NCBI RefSeq assembly: GCF_004362195.1
Contig: NZ_SNWG01000001.1
Location: forward strand, 248,001-312,000
Reading direction: 5' to 3'
Length of the DNA stretch: 64,000 nt
DNA from: Microbacterium sp. BK668
GTDB lineage: Bacteria > Actinomycetota > Actinomycetes > Actinomycetales > Microbacteriaceae
Below the pieces are notes generated by a model. The model saw nothing but the letters and a program-made list of their open reading frames with translations, did not search any database and had not been told where the DNA came from. This document shows, in pieces, positions 55,394 through 64,000 of the stretch (position 1 is its first letter; the number at the start of each line of letters is the position of its first letter). The position numbers were made by a program, and so were the translations under genes.

Positions 55394-57274
55394 ATGAGGT
55401 TCATGGGTGAGCCGCAGAACGGCGCTGAGAAGTCCCCCCGTCACGGCAGCCGCTCGCGACCATCCGCGTGGGCGCTCGCTCTCGTGGCGGCCCTGATCGC
55501 GATGTGTGCGTCCGCCGGTGCCGGCATCGTCGGCGCGCTCCCGGCCGCATCGGCGGCTCCACGCGCCGCCGGCTGGGGGCTGACGTCGTTCTGCACGCCG
55601 TCCCAGGACTTCCCGGAGTCCCGCCGCTTCCGCGTGACGAACAACACGGGTGCGATGACGACGGTCACGCTGCGCAATCAGAACTCCGGCGCGACGGTCC
55701 AGCACTCCGCCCCGCCCGGACAGTCGTTCGTGCTGGTGCCGGCCGCCGCCGACCCGAATGCGGCGAACACGACTCAATTGATCGTGGAGGGCGTGACGGT
55801 GGCGACGAAGGCCGCCAACAACAAGGCCTGCTCCTCCCTCGAGGGCGACGCCGTCTGCGTGCCCGGGACGGGCGCCTTCACAGTCACGTGGAAGCTCCGC
55901 AACAACGGCACCGGCCCATCCACGGTGACCTCGGTCAGCATCCCGGGCCTCGTCCTGACCCCGAACCCGGTCCCGCCGAATGTCGTGGCTTCCGCGACGG
56001 AAACCGTCGGTGCGCCGGCCTCGGGGAGCGTCACGCGCCCGCTCACGGTCGGTGTCGATCTCGGGTCCGGGATCACGGAGACTCTCACGAGCACCGTCGT
56101 GCTGGGCAAGTGCGAAGGGCCCGTTGCCTCCTTCACCTTCACCAAGAGCGCGAGCGTCGAGACCGCCGGCGTCGGGGACGTCATCACGTACACCTACGCC
56201 GGCACGAACACCGGCGCCGTCGACCTCGAAGTGACGCAGCTCGTCGACGACCGTCTGGGCATCGTGATCCAGGAGCCCGAGGTCACCATCGTTCCGCCCG
56301 GGGGGTCGCTCACGAGGGAGGTTCCGTACACGGTGACCGCGCAGGATGCCGCGCTCGGCCGGATCGACAATGCGGCGGTCGTCACGGTGCTCCCCGTCGG
56401 CGCCACCGACTCCCTCAGCGCGGTCGCGGATGCAAGCGTCTCCGTTCTCCCTGATCCCCCTGCGCCGGATGCCCTGGCCGGGTCCGCGACGTGCGACCCG
56501 GTGACGAGCACCTACACGATCGAATGGGTCCTCTTCAACGGCGGTCCCGGTGACGCCGTCATCGCCGACTCCAACCGCGCGCTGACCTTCTCGCCGGAGG
56601 TCATCGGCGAGGGATCCATCGCCACAGCGACGGAGACCGTGCCGAGCCCCGCGGACACCGAAGTCATCACGCTCGAGCTGGACATCGCCGCGGCGCCCGA
56701 CGCTCCCGCGCCCAGACCCCCGGCATCCCTCTCCGCGGATGTGACCATCGGTCGATGCATCGGCCAGGTGAGCTTCACCTTCACCAAGACGCCGGATGTG
56801 GCCTCGGCGCGGGTCGGCGATGTCGTCACCTACACGTATGCGGGGACGAACACCGGGACGGTGCCGCTGCTGATCGACCAGCTGGTGGATGACCGGCTCG
56901 GAGTGGTGATCGACGATGATCCCGACCTCCTGCCCCTGCCCCCGGGCGAGTCGATCTCGCGAAGCGTGCAGTACGTCGTCACTGCTGAGGACGCCAGTCT
57001 CGGCGAGATCGACAACGCCGCAGTCGTGACCGGCTCTCGGGGCGACGTCGAGGGCGCTGATCAGTTGAGCGCCGTCGCGCTCGCACGTGTCGTCATCGAG
57101 CCGATCCCGGAGGGCACCGATCCCGATACTCCGGGGCCGGAACTCGCGCCGACGGGATCCGACAGCTGGCCGCTGCTGGTCCTGGGAATGCTCACCGTGA
57201 TCGCGGGGGCGGCTGTGTCTCGGGTCGCCCGGTCGAGGAGTGGCGCACGCGCCACCGGTACGAGCACTCGGTGA
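55394..57274 (+). CDS. Cell-wall-anchored surface protein with repeated beta domains (LAPTG)
   Basis: The 626-residue product has an export signal (helix about residues 25-50), a Cys-containing N-terminal domain, and repeated beta-sandwich segments of the DUF11/DUF7507 conserved-repeat kind. FTFTKSASVETAGVGDVITYTYAGTNTGAVDL near residue 235 recurs in FTFTKTPDVASARVGDVVTYTYAGTNTGTVPL near 460. At the end stand the sortase motif LAPTG, a membrane helix (SWPLLVLGMLTVIAGAAV) and basic residues. It is probably exported and covalently linked to peptidoglycan. The ATG at 55394 has a -10 box 6 nt upstream (leaderless). Its binding partner is unknown. Confidence 0.82.
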   Translation: MRFMGEPQNGAEKSPRHGSRSRPSAWALALVAALIAMCASAGAGIVGALPAASAAPRAAGWGLTSFCTPSQDFPESRRFRVTNNTGAMTTVTLRNQNSGATVQHSAPPGQSFVLVPAAADPNAANTTQLIVEGVTVATKAANNKACSSLEGDAVCVPGTGAFTVTWKLRNNGTGPSTVTSVSIPGLVLTPNPVPPNVVASATETVGAPASGSVTRPLTVGVDLGSGITETLTSTVVLGKCEGPVASFTFTKSASVETAGVGDVITYTYAGTNTGAVDLEVTQLVDDRLGIVIQEPEVTIVPPGGSLTREVPYTVTAQDAALGRIDNAAVVTVLPVGATDSLSAVADASVSVLPDPPAPDALAGSATCDPVTSTYTIEWVLFNGGPGDAVIADSNRALTFSPEVIGEGSIATATETVPSPADTEVITLELDIAAAPDAPAPRPPASLSADVTIGRCIGQVSFTFTKTPDVASARVGDVVTYTYAGTNTGTVPLLIDQLVDDRLGVVIDDDPDLLPLPPGESISRSVQYVVTAEDASLGEIDNAAVVTGSRGDVEGADQLSAVALARVVIEPIPEGTDPDTPGPELAPTGSDSWPLLVLGMLTVIAGAAVSRVARSRSGARATGTSTR

Positions 57275-57338
57275 TCACGGGCGCGTTCCGCTCCGGGTCC
57301 ACCGTCCGACGGCCGAGCGACAGCCTGCGTGCGTCGTC

Positions 57339-58232
57339 TCAGTGCGAGGCGTCGACGGGGGCGCCGGCCCTGAGGACTCTCCTCACCGCCAGGACGATGC
57401 CCGCGATGATCAGTCCGAGCACGAGACCGAACACGCCCGACAGAACGGTGTCCACGACCCACGCTACGACCGGCCCGAGCGACTCCACCCAGTGGGTGAC
57501 GGTGTGCAGCAGGTCGTACGGTCCTTCCCAGACCGTTTCCGCCAGATTCGCGATCACGAGGTGACCACCCACCCACAGCATGGCCACCGTGCCGACGATG
57601 CTGATGATGCGGAAGACCGTAGGCATGGATCGCACGATCGACTCCCCGGTGCTGCGCACCCTCCCCACCGGGCTTCGCGTCATCCCGACTCCGACGTCGT
57701 CTATCTTGACCAGCAGGGCAACGGCTCCGTAGACGAGCAACGTCATGGCGAGAGCGATCACGCACAGTGCACCCAGCGTCATCCAGATACCGAAGCCGGC
57801 GTCGAGGCTCGCCAAGGAGATCAGCATGATCTCCGTGCTCAGGATGAGGTCGGTCCGGATCGCGCCGAACACGAGCTTTCGCTCGTCCCGCGGACCGTCC
57901 TGACCGGGCCCGTGGTGGACGCCGAACCATTCCAGTACCTTCTCCGCGCCTTCGAAGCACAGGTACATGCCGCCCACGATGAGCAGCCACGGAAGCACCC
58001 ACGGTGCGAAGGCGGTGAGCAGCAGGGCGAGCGGAATGATGATGACGAACTTGTTGACGAGGCTACCGAGGGCGATCGCGCCGACGATCGGCAGCTCGCG
58101 CGCGGGCGTCACTCCCTGCACGTACTGAGGAGTGACGGCCGCGTCATCGATGACCACACCGGCTGTCTTCGCGCTCGCCTTGACGGCGGCGGTGAGGATG
58201 TCGTCCACCACCGCGAGCAGACCGACCGACAT
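57339..58232 (-). CDS. DUF808 membrane protein
   Basis: The 297-residue product is a DUF808 family inner-membrane protein with about seven helices. It opens with GLLAVVDDILTAAVKASAKTAGVVIDDAAVTPQYVQG and has KLVFGAIRTDLILSTEIMLISLA in the middle, both family hallmarks. The family (YedI in Escherichia coli) has no established function. GGAGG lies 7 nt before the ATG at 58232. It converges with the surface-protein gene. Confidence 0.9.
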   Translation of the reverse strand: MSVGLLAVVDDILTAAVKASAKTAGVVIDDAAVTPQYVQGVTPARELPIVGAIALGSLVNKFVIIIPLALLLTAFAPWVLPWLLIVGGMYLCFEGAEKVLEWFGVHHGPGQDGPRDERKLVFGAIRTDLILSTEIMLISLASLDAGFGIWMTLGALCVIALAMTLLVYGAVALLVKIDDVGVGMTRSPVGRVRSTGESIVRSMPTVFRIISIVGTVAMLWVGGHLVIANLAETVWEGPYDLLHTVTHWVESLGPVVAWVVDTVLSGVFGLVLGLIIAGIVLAVRRVLRAGAPVDASH

Positions 58233-58398
58233 GCTGGAACCTCCGCTCGGAACCTCCGACGCGCGGACGCGCGCGGATCGACTTCACGCACGCTAGTTCA
58301 GGCGCGGCTCGCCGCCAAACGGGTTGCGCTCAGCCGGTCGTCCCGCAAGGGATGACGCCGAACCCCTGTGCCGGGCGTGATGCCACTCCTTCACGGTG

Positions 58399-59190
58399 TT
58401 ACGCGAGCGACAGCACGAAGGAGAGGAGGAAGCCGGCCGCAGTGCTGAGAGCCACCGCGGGCCCTCCGTGCTCGAAGGCCTCCGGCATCAGGGTGTCCGC
58501 CAGGGAGGCGATGACGGCGCCGGCTGCGAAGGCCAGCGGCAGTGAGACCACTGCCGGATCCGTGTCGGCCAGCCACGCCGCACCCGCGAGGACGGCGAGC
58601 GTAAGGAGTACCGCGCAGACCGTCCACAGGCCGATGATCTGGGCCCTCGACCGACCCTGCTCGCGCATGGAAGCGGAACCCACCAGCGCCTCCGGGAAGT
58701 TGGAGACGAAGATCGCGGCGAGCAGCGCGACCCCTCCCGTTCCCTCCGTCAACGAGATGCCCAGCGCGAGGTTCTCCGGCACGCCGTCCAGTGTGACCGC
58801 GGCCAGCAGCGCTAAACCGGCCGCCCCTCGCGTCGTGGCTGCCGAGGGAGCGCGCCGTTCTGCCGCAGCATCCGTATCGAGCTTCGCGCTCCCCTGATAT
58901 TCGTCAGCGGGCTTCGTCCTTGCCGCGGGCTGCGCCCAGCGGTCCAGCAGCGCGCTCAACACCGTGAAGACGATCGCCCCGACGAAGAGGCCGATGGCAG
59001 CCAGCCAGATGCCGCCCCGCTCGTACGAGTCCTCGAACAGCTCGAAAGTCAGCGCCGTGATGAGCGCACCGGCGGCGAAGGCGAGCAGCATGGCGAGGAT
59101 TCGTTTGGGAAGCTCGAATCGCACGCCGATCACGGCGCCGATGACGAGAGCGCTCGATGCGACTGCACCGAACAGGAGTGTGCCCCACAT
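58399..59190 (-). CDS. ZIP-family metal transporter
   Basis: The 263-residue product has eight predicted helices and the ZIP metal-site helices: HxxPE-type motif TLDGVPENLALGISL, the following SNFPEALVGSASM, and a His/charged loop around residues 100-145. These carriers move zinc or other divalent metals into the cytoplasm. The ATG at 59190 has AAGGAG 8 nt upstream; a longer frame to 59247 is unsupported. A perfect palindrome lies at 59243-59259, about 53 bp upstream, and may be an operator. The gap between this gene and glycerate kinase holds only that. Confidence 0.85.
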   Translation of the reverse strand: MWGTLLFGAVASSALVIGAVIGVRFELPKRILAMLLAFAAGALITALTFELFEDSYERGGIWLAAIGLFVGAIVFTVLSALLDRWAQPAARTKPADEYQGSAKLDTDAAAERRAPSAATTRGAAGLALLAAVTLDGVPENLALGISLTEGTGGVALLAAIFVSNFPEALVGSASMREQGRSRAQIIGLWTVCAVLLTLAVLAGAAWLADTDPAVVSLPLAFAAGAVIASLADTLMPEAFEHGGPAVALSTAAGFLLSFVLSLA

Positions 59191-59242
59191 TCCGACCGCT
59201 CCTTCGCATTGTGGCGACCTGTACCGCTGTTGGGCACAGACT

Positions 59243-59259
59243 GACACGCCAGGCGTGTC
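59243..59259. promoter_or_regulatory. Palindrome upstream of the ZIP transporter gene
   Basis: GACACGCC and GGCGTGTC form a perfect inverted repeat around one base. It may be a regulator site for the ZIP gene or a hairpin; no known consensus was recognised. Confidence 0.35.
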
Positions 59260-59350
59260 CGGAGTAAAGCTTGACGTCGTCGCAGCACCGGCTGGTCGCC
59301 CGACGAGAGGCCCGCTCGCGCGGCTCCGCTTTCCTCTCCGGCTCGGGTGG

Positions 59351-60478
59351 TCAGATCGCCCCGGCCAGCCGTCGGCCTGCCGCGACGAGCCACCGCCGCG
59401 GGTCCGCCATCGAGGCCGCGCTCGACCCGGCCACTTCGGTCAGTGAGACGCACGACGCGAACGCCTCGACGGGCGCGTCGGTCGAGATGCGGCCGGCGAT
59501 GAGTGACACAGGCACGCGGGCCGAGGCGGCGAGACCGGCCACGTACAAGGGAACCTTGCCCTCAGCGGACTGACCGTCGAAAGAGCCCTCGCCGGTGATG
59601 ACGACGGATGCCGCGGCCACCGCGGCGGGAAGTCCCACCAGCCGTGCCACGGACATCGCCCCCGAGGTCAGGCGAGCACCCCAGGCCAGAAGGGCGAAGC
59701 CGGTTCCGCCCGCCGCACCGGCGCCGGCGGTACGCGGGTCGCCGGGCAGGACCTCGGCCAGCCGAGCAAGCCCGCGTTCCAGGAACGCGATGTCCGCGAC
59801 CGTGGCGCCCTTCTGCGGGCCGAACACCGCGGCCGCGCCGCGGGAGCCGAGCAGCGGATTGCCGACGTCGGAGAGGACGGTCACACCGAGCGGCGGCAGC
59901 GGCGGCATCCCGGAGAGGTCGGCCGACCTCACCCTGTGGAGGCCGCGGTTGCCAGGCGGCACGGGCCGGCCGTCCCGATCGCGGAGCCGAGCGCCGAGTG
60001 CCGACAGCATGCCGGCTCCGCCGTCCGTGGAAGCGCTGCTTCCGATGCCGAGAACGAGACGCGACACACCGCGGCCGAGTGCGTCGGCGATCGCCTCGCC
60101 GAACCCGCGCGTGTGCGCATCGAGTGGGCGCAGAGTCGGCGGGGAGCCGAGCATCTCGATCCCGGATGTGCTGGCGAGTTCGACGACCGCGACCCCGGCG
60201 GGTGCGTCCGTCGTGGGTGGAAGCAGAAGCCAGGAGGACTCGACCGGCCGGTCGTCGGGACCCGTGACCGTCAGGTACTGCCGGACGGCACCGGGAACGG
60301 ACGCCTCGAACGCGTCGAGCGTTCCCTCACCGCCGTCCGCCATGGGGAGGAGCCGGACGTCGTCGGCACGGCGGATCGCGAGCCAGCCCTCGCGGACGGC
60401 GGTGACGGCGTCCGCGGCGGTGATGGATCCCTTGAACGAATCCATCGCGATGACGACGAGGGCCGGATCGGACGACAT
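59351..60478 (-). CDS. glxK: Glycerate kinase
   Basis: The 375-residue enzyme of the GarK/GlxK family phosphorylates glycerate using ATP, feeding glycolysis. The start AMDSFKGSITAADAV, the central LGIGSSASTDGGAGMLSALGA and near the end TGEGSFDGQSAEGKVPLYVAGLA are family motifs. The ATG at 60478 follows the ROK regulator stop by 3 bp, so they form one transcript. The regulator faces an ABC sugar importer, which suggests a shared carbon source, possibly one metabolised through glycerate. Confidence 0.93.
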   Translation of the reverse strand: MSSDPALVVIAMDSFKGSITAADAVTAVREGWLAIRRADDVRLLPMADGGEGTLDAFEASVPGAVRQYLTVTGPDDRPVESSWLLLPPTTDAPAGVAVVELASTSGIEMLGSPPTLRPLDAHTRGFGEAIADALGRGVSRLVLGIGSSASTDGGAGMLSALGARLRDRDGRPVPPGNRGLHRVRSADLSGMPPLPPLGVTVLSDVGNPLLGSRGAAAVFGPQKGATVADIAFLERGLARLAEVLPGDPRTAGAGAAGGTGFALLAWGARLTSGAMSVARLVGLPAAVAAASVVITGEGSFDGQSAEGKVPLYVAGLAASARVPVSLIAGRISTDAPVEAFASCVSLTEVAGSSAASMADPRRWLVAAGRRLAGAI

Positions 60479-60481
60479 GGT

Positions 60482-61627
60482 TCAGCGGGCCAGCGACTCG
60501 TTCACGACAGCGGCGGAGAACTCCCGATCGACGACGAGAGCGGCAAGGCCCACGGTCGCCGCCTGCTGGCCGAGTGTGGACAGACTGACGGTGAGGTGAC
60601 GGGTCGCACGGGGCAGCGAGCGGGAGTAGAGCGTCTCCCGCACGCCGGTCAGCAGTGGCGCGGAGGCGAGCATCCCGCCGAGGACGACTTCGCCGGGATT
60701 GAGGAGCGATACGACCATCGAGACGACCTCGCCGATCGCGCGCCCGGCCTCCTGGGTCAGTCGCGCGGCGTCCGTGTCTCCCGCGGCGAGGTAGGCGCCG
60801 ACGTCCGAGCCCGAGGAGGCCGGCTTGCCCAGCGCGGTGAGCGATCTGGCGACGGCTCGACCGGACGCGCCGGCGGCGAGGCATCCGTGCGATCCGCACT
60901 GGCAGAGCAGATCCTCGTAGCCGGCGATCTTGACGTGTCCGATGTCGCCGGCGCCGCCGTCGGTTCCGCGGTACACCTGTCCGCCGAGCACGATGCCGGT
61001 GCCGATGCCCGACGAGACCTTGATGAAGCACAGTGAGCGCGAGTCGGGATGGGCGGTGCGCTGCTCGCCGAGCGCGGCGGCGTCGGCGTCGTTGGCGACG
61101 AGCACGGGGACGCCCAGCCGATCGTGGAGATGATCGGCGATGGGGTACGCATCCCATCCCGGCATGATGGGCGGCTGACTGGGACGCCCGCTGTCCGGAT
61201 CCACCGGTCCCGGCACGCTGATGCCGATCGCGGCGACCGGGCTGCGCTCCGCAGCCACGGCGAGGAGATGCTCGGCGCGGCCCGCGATCGCGTCGAGGGT
61301 CTCACTCGGCCCATGCGCCACGGCCACGTCGATGCGATCCTCGGCCACGACACGTCCCCGCAGATCGGTGAGCGCGACGGTCGTGTGCGTGGTGTCCACG
61401 GACGCTGTGATCACCGTTGCATGCGACGTGTTGAACTCGAGACGCTTGGATGGCCGACCGCCGGTCACGCGCTCGGTGCCCCGCTCGGCGATGAGCCCGG
61501 ACTCCAGAAGCGCATCGATGCGCGACGACACCGTCATCCGCGACAGGCCGGTGATGTCGAGCACATCACCCCTCGTGAGCGGTCCGCGCTCGCGGATCAG
61601 CTCCAGCACGTCGCCGGGTCCGGGCAT
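60482..61627 (-). CDS. ROK-family transcriptional regulator
   Basis: The 381-residue product has an N-terminal winged helix (GPLTRGDVLDITGLSRMTVSSRIDALLESGLI) and a ROK sugar-kinase-like domain with the sugar loop in ISVPGPVDPDSGRP, GTGIVLGGQVYRG, and the zinc motif GHVKIAGYEDLLCQCGSHGCLAA. NagC/XylR-type proteins of this kind repress sugar genes. GGAGGAG precedes the ATG at 61627. It is divergent from the sugar-binding lipoprotein at 61759, whose promoter lies in the intervening 131 bp. Confidence 0.92.
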   Translation of the reverse strand: MPGPGDVLELIRERGPLTRGDVLDITGLSRMTVSSRIDALLESGLIAERGTERVTGGRPSKRLEFNTSHATVITASVDTTHTTVALTDLRGRVVAEDRIDVAVAHGPSETLDAIAGRAEHLLAVAAERSPVAAIGISVPGPVDPDSGRPSQPPIMPGWDAYPIADHLHDRLGVPVLVANDADAAALGEQRTAHPDSRSLCFIKVSSGIGTGIVLGGQVYRGTDGGAGDIGHVKIAGYEDLLCQCGSHGCLAAGASGRAVARSLTALGKPASSGSDVGAYLAAGDTDAARLTQEAGRAIGEVVSMVVSLLNPGEVVLGGMLASAPLLTGVRETLYSRSLPRATRHLTVSLSTLGQQAATVGLAALVVDREFSAAVVNESLAR

Positions 61628-61650
61628 GAGCTCCTCCTGTCGCCGTCATC

Positions 61651-61689
61651 CTACTTATGCTTGACAGTTATACATAACGGCTCTACTTT
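61651..61689 (+). promoter_or_regulatory. Promoter and operator between the ROK gene and the ABC operon
   Basis: TTGACA (61661-61666) and TACTTT (61684-61689) are spaced 17 bp and drive the rightward operon. The inverted repeat TTATG...CATAA (61655-61677, 13 nt between arms) overlaps the -35 box and is a likely ROK site. This AT-rich patch stands out from the GC-rich surroundings. Confidence 0.7.
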
Positions 61690-61758
61690 CTTTACATATC
61701 GCCACGCAGGCTCGAGCGCGCGGCGGGGAATCCACAGCGAAGCGCGAGGAGGCGCACG

Positions 61759-63153
61759 GTGAAGATCCGTTCCACAGCAATCGTCCTGACGGCGGTCGGC
61801 GCGACCGCGCTCGTCCTGTCGGGGTGCACATCCGGCGGCGACAGCAGCGAAAGCGGCGACGCGGAGAGCATCACCTTCTGGGTTCAAGAGGACCTCCCCG
61901 ACCGGGTCGCCGCGACCGAGGCGATCGTGGCCTCGTTCGAGCAGGAGTCCGGGGTCGATGTCGAGGTGGTGTCGGTCGCGGAGGACCAGTTCTCTCAGCT
62001 GATCACATCGTCGGCGGCCGCCGGCGACCTGCCCGACGTCATCGGAGGCATCTCGCTGCCGCAGGTGCGGACGCTCTCGGCGAACGAGCTGATCGACACG
62101 GATGCCGTGGGCGCCGTCATCGACTCACTCGACGCCTCGACCTTCTCGGAGAAGGCCCTCGAGCTCACCGCCGACGGCGACACGCAGCTGGCCGTCCCGA
62201 GCGAGTCCTGGCTGCAGATGCTGTTCTATCGCACCGACCTCTTCGAAGCCGCGGGCCTCGAGGCACCCGACACGTACGACAAGATGCTCGAGGCGGCGGA
62301 AGCCCTGAACTCGCCGGAGGTGGCCGGATTCGTCGGTGCGACCGCGCCCGGGGACGCCTTCACCGAGCAGACGTTCGAGCAGGTCGCTCTCGGCAACGAC
62401 TGCCAGCTCGTCAACTCGGACGGCGACATCGAGCTCGACTCCGAAGCCTGCGTGGGCGCGCTGCAGTTCTACGGCGATCTGACCACCAACTACTCCGTGC
62501 CGGGTGCGCAGGACGTCGACACGACGCGCGCGACGTACTTCGCCGGAGAGGCGGCGATGTTCATCTGGTCGAGCTTCGTCCTCGACGAGATGGCCGGCCT
62601 GCGCGAAGACGCCAAGCCGACGTGCCCGGAGTGCGCTGCCGACCCCGCGTTCCTCGCTCAGAACAGCGGCGTGGTGACGTCGATCGCCGGCCCCGACAAC
62701 GACGGTCCCGCCCAGTTCGGCGAGATCACCTCGTGGACCATCACCGATGGCGCGAACGCGGAGGCGTCGCAGCAGTTCATCGAGTACATGATGAGCGACG
62801 GTTACCAGGACTGGATCGCGATCGCCCCGGAGGGCAAAGTACCTGTGCGCTTCGGCACGACCGACAGCCCGACGGAGTACTCCGACCTCTGGGCGACGCT
62901 TCCCGCCGGCGTGGACACGAAGGCGCCGCTGTCGGACTTCTACTCGGCGGAGGTGCTGGACGCGGTCGCCGCCGGCCCGGAGGACATCGCCCGCTGGGCG
63001 ATCCCGCAAGGGCAGGGCGACCTCCTCGGCGCGCTTCAGGGCGAGCAGCCCGTCGCCGAGGCCGTCAGCGACGTCGCGCAGGGCGGCGATGCCGAGCAGG
63101 CGGCACAGACAGCTGCCGAGGCGGCGCGTTCCGTGCAGGAGTCGCTGCAGTGA
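61759..63153 (+). CDS. Sugar-binding lipoprotein of a CUT1 ABC importer
   Basis: The 464-residue product has a lipoprotein signal with lipobox LSGC and a CUT1-type binding domain (ITFWVQEDLPDRVAATEAIVASFEQESG, then PSESWLQMLFYRTDLFEAAGLE; a Cys pair at PTCPECAAD). The C-terminal segment is Ala/Gln-rich. The GTG start at 61759 has GGAGG 6 nt upstream. Its stop overlaps the permease start (GTGA). The substrate is unknown; the divergent ROK regulator and glycerate kinase suggest a sugar or sugar-acid-related compound. Confidence 0.9.
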   Translation: MKIRSTAIVLTAVGATALVLSGCTSGGDSSESGDAESITFWVQEDLPDRVAATEAIVASFEQESGVDVEVVSVAEDQFSQLITSSAAAGDLPDVIGGISLPQVRTLSANELIDTDAVGAVIDSLDASTFSEKALELTADGDTQLAVPSESWLQMLFYRTDLFEAAGLEAPDTYDKMLEAAEALNSPEVAGFVGATAPGDAFTEQTFEQVALGNDCQLVNSDGDIELDSEACVGALQFYGDLTTNYSVPGAQDVDTTRATYFAGEAAMFIWSSFVLDEMAGLREDAKPTCPECAADPAFLAQNSGVVTSIAGPDNDGPAQFGEITSWTITDGANAEASQQFIEYMMSDGYQDWIAIAPEGKVPVRFGTTDSPTEYSDLWATLPAGVDTKAPLSDFYSAEVLDAVAAGPEDIARWAIPQGQGDLLGALQGEQPVAEAVSDVAQGGDAEQAAQTAAEAARSVQESLQ

Positions 63154-64000
63154 CGCAGCTCTCAGGGGGGTCGGACCTCTCAGGTCCGCCCCCCGTCCTG
63201 CGGGACGACGAGGATGTCCGCCCCGGCGAGCACCTCGTCCCGACCAAGCCCGGCAGGTCCCGCCGCAGCCGAGAGGAGAACCGGGCCGGTCTCCTCCTCA
63301 TCACCCCGACGCTGATCATCATCACCGTCGCGGTGATCATCCCGATCATCTGGGCCGTCTCGCTCGCCTTTCAGAAGGTCCGCCTCCTGAACATCCGTCG
63401 GACCGGCCTGTTCGGCTCCTATACCCTCGACAACTTCATCGAGGTCATCACCTCGCCGGGCTTCCTCAGTGCTCTGTGGACGACGGTCCTGTACTCCGTC
63501 CTCGGCACGGCCCTCGCCATCGGAGTCGGCCTCATCGCCGCCCTCGCACTGCGCAAGCCGTTCCGCGGACGCGGCATCATCCGCGCGTCTCTGCTCCTCC
63601 CTTATGTCGCTCCGGTCGTCGCCGCGACCTTCGTCTGGTCGACGCTGCTGAATCCCCAGTTCGGGTTCGTGAACTGGTTCGGCCAGACGGTGCTGGGCTG
63701 GGAGGAACCCGTTGCCTTCCTCTCCCAGCGTTGGCTCCCCGTGTCGATCTTCGGTGTCGAGATCCAGATCCCCATCGCCCTGCTGACCGTCATCTGCTTC
63801 GAGGGCTGGCGGTCGTTCCCGTTCGCGTTCCTCTTCCTCACGGCGCGACTCCAGGCCGTGCCCGACGTCCTCGACGAAGCGGCGCGGATCGACGGAGCCA
63901 CTCCGAGCCAGCGCTTCCGCCACATCCTCTGGCCGCAGCTTCTCCCGACGATCGCCGTGCTCAGCGTCCTCCGCTTCATCTGGACGTTCAACAACTTCGA
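63150..64000 (+). CDS. ABC sugar permease (3' end beyond the window)
   Basis: From the GTG at 63150 the frame is open to the window edge (283 codons). The product has a long cytoplasmic tail (MTQLSGGSDLSGPPP and on) of about 50 residues, five helices in view (ITPTLIIITVAVIIPIIWAV first) and the EAA motif DEAARIDGATPSQRFRHILWP. It is the CUT1 permease partner of the preceding binding protein. The start overlaps its stop by 4 bp. The gene is complete at its 5' end only. Confidence 0.9.
   Translation, partial: MTQLSGGSDLSGPPPVLRDDEDVRPGEHLVPTKPGRSRRSREENRAGLLLITPTLIIITVAVIIPIIWAVSLAFQKVRLLNIRRTGLFGSYTLDNFIEVITSPGFLSALWTTVLYSVLGTALAIGVGLIAALALRKPFRGRGIIRASLLLPYVAPVVAATFVWSTLLNPQFGFVNWFGQTVLGWEEPVAFLSQRWLPVSIFGVEIQIPIALLTVICFEGWRSFPFAFLFLTARLQAVPDVLDEAARIDGATPSQRFRHILWPQLLPTIAVLSVLRFIWTFNNF

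Overview
The window is GC-rich, densely packed chromosomal DNA from an actinobacterium, most likely a Microbacteriaceae member such as Microbacterium (inference). Support comes from the gene order ftsH-folE-folP-folB-folK-DUF3180-PH-PH-DUF2520 with lysS beside it, from ABC sugar importers without their own ATPase genes, from LAxTG-type surface anchoring, from frequent GTG starts, and from many genes whose start codon lies 6-7 nt behind a TANNNT box (leaderless transcripts).

Region by region. 1-3.6 kb: a cut-off gene, a class I PPK2 polyphosphate kinase and a secreted two-domain esterase whose first half has lost its catalytic residues. 3.7-10.1 kb: the most unusual locus, a NarL-type response regulator, two membrane histidine kinases and two TRAP-type solute-binding lipoproteins without any permease. 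One kinase keeps the phospho-accepting His but has a decayed ATPase domain; the other keeps a complete ATPase domain but has Ser in place of His. Together they look like one kinase split over two genes. 10.2-11.1 kb: an APH-like phosphotransferase.

11.2-22.2 kb: a segment bounded by a 23-bp exact direct repeat made from the 3' end of tRNA-Ser(CGA). It carries a maltodextrin-type operon (esterase, binding protein, two permeases, GH13 enzyme), a divergent LacI regulator, a DUF1349 protein, and a MarR-controlled pair (DUF6069 membrane protein plus an SDR without its catalytic Tyr/Lys). Two copies of the palindrome GTTTAGNNCTAAAC mark the MarR targets.

22.3-25.7 kb: lactate dehydrogenase, an SRPBCC protein, radA and a small SseB-like protein. 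25.8-32.6 kb: a gamma-glutamylation pathway (glutamine-synthetase-like ligase, SDR, aldehyde dehydrogenase, class I amidotransferase-type hydrolase, FadR-type regulator, APC permease). An alcohol-type dehydrogenase and no amine oxidase points to ethanolamine rather than putrescine. 32.7-41.2 kb: small envelope and regulatory proteins, an N-acetylglutamate-synthase-like acetyltransferase, clpC, a lipoprotein, cardiolipin synthase and a DUF4192 protein. 41.3-52.6 kb: a long leftward housekeeping run (tilS, hpt, ftsH, folate genes, PH-domain proteins, DUF2520, lysS). 52.7-57.3 kb: inorganic pyrophosphatase, an M23 peptidase, tRNA-Glu/Asp/Phe and a sortase-type surface protein. 57.3-61.6 kb: a DUF808 protein, a ZIP metal transporter, glycerate kinase and a ROK regulator. 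61.7 kb to the end: a divergently transcribed sugar-binding lipoprotein and the start of its permease.

No rRNA, CRISPR array, insertion sequence, integrase or phage gene was seen. No gene-free stretch exceeds about 300 bp. Dispersed composite repeats lie at about 25.7, 28.8 and 52.6 kb.
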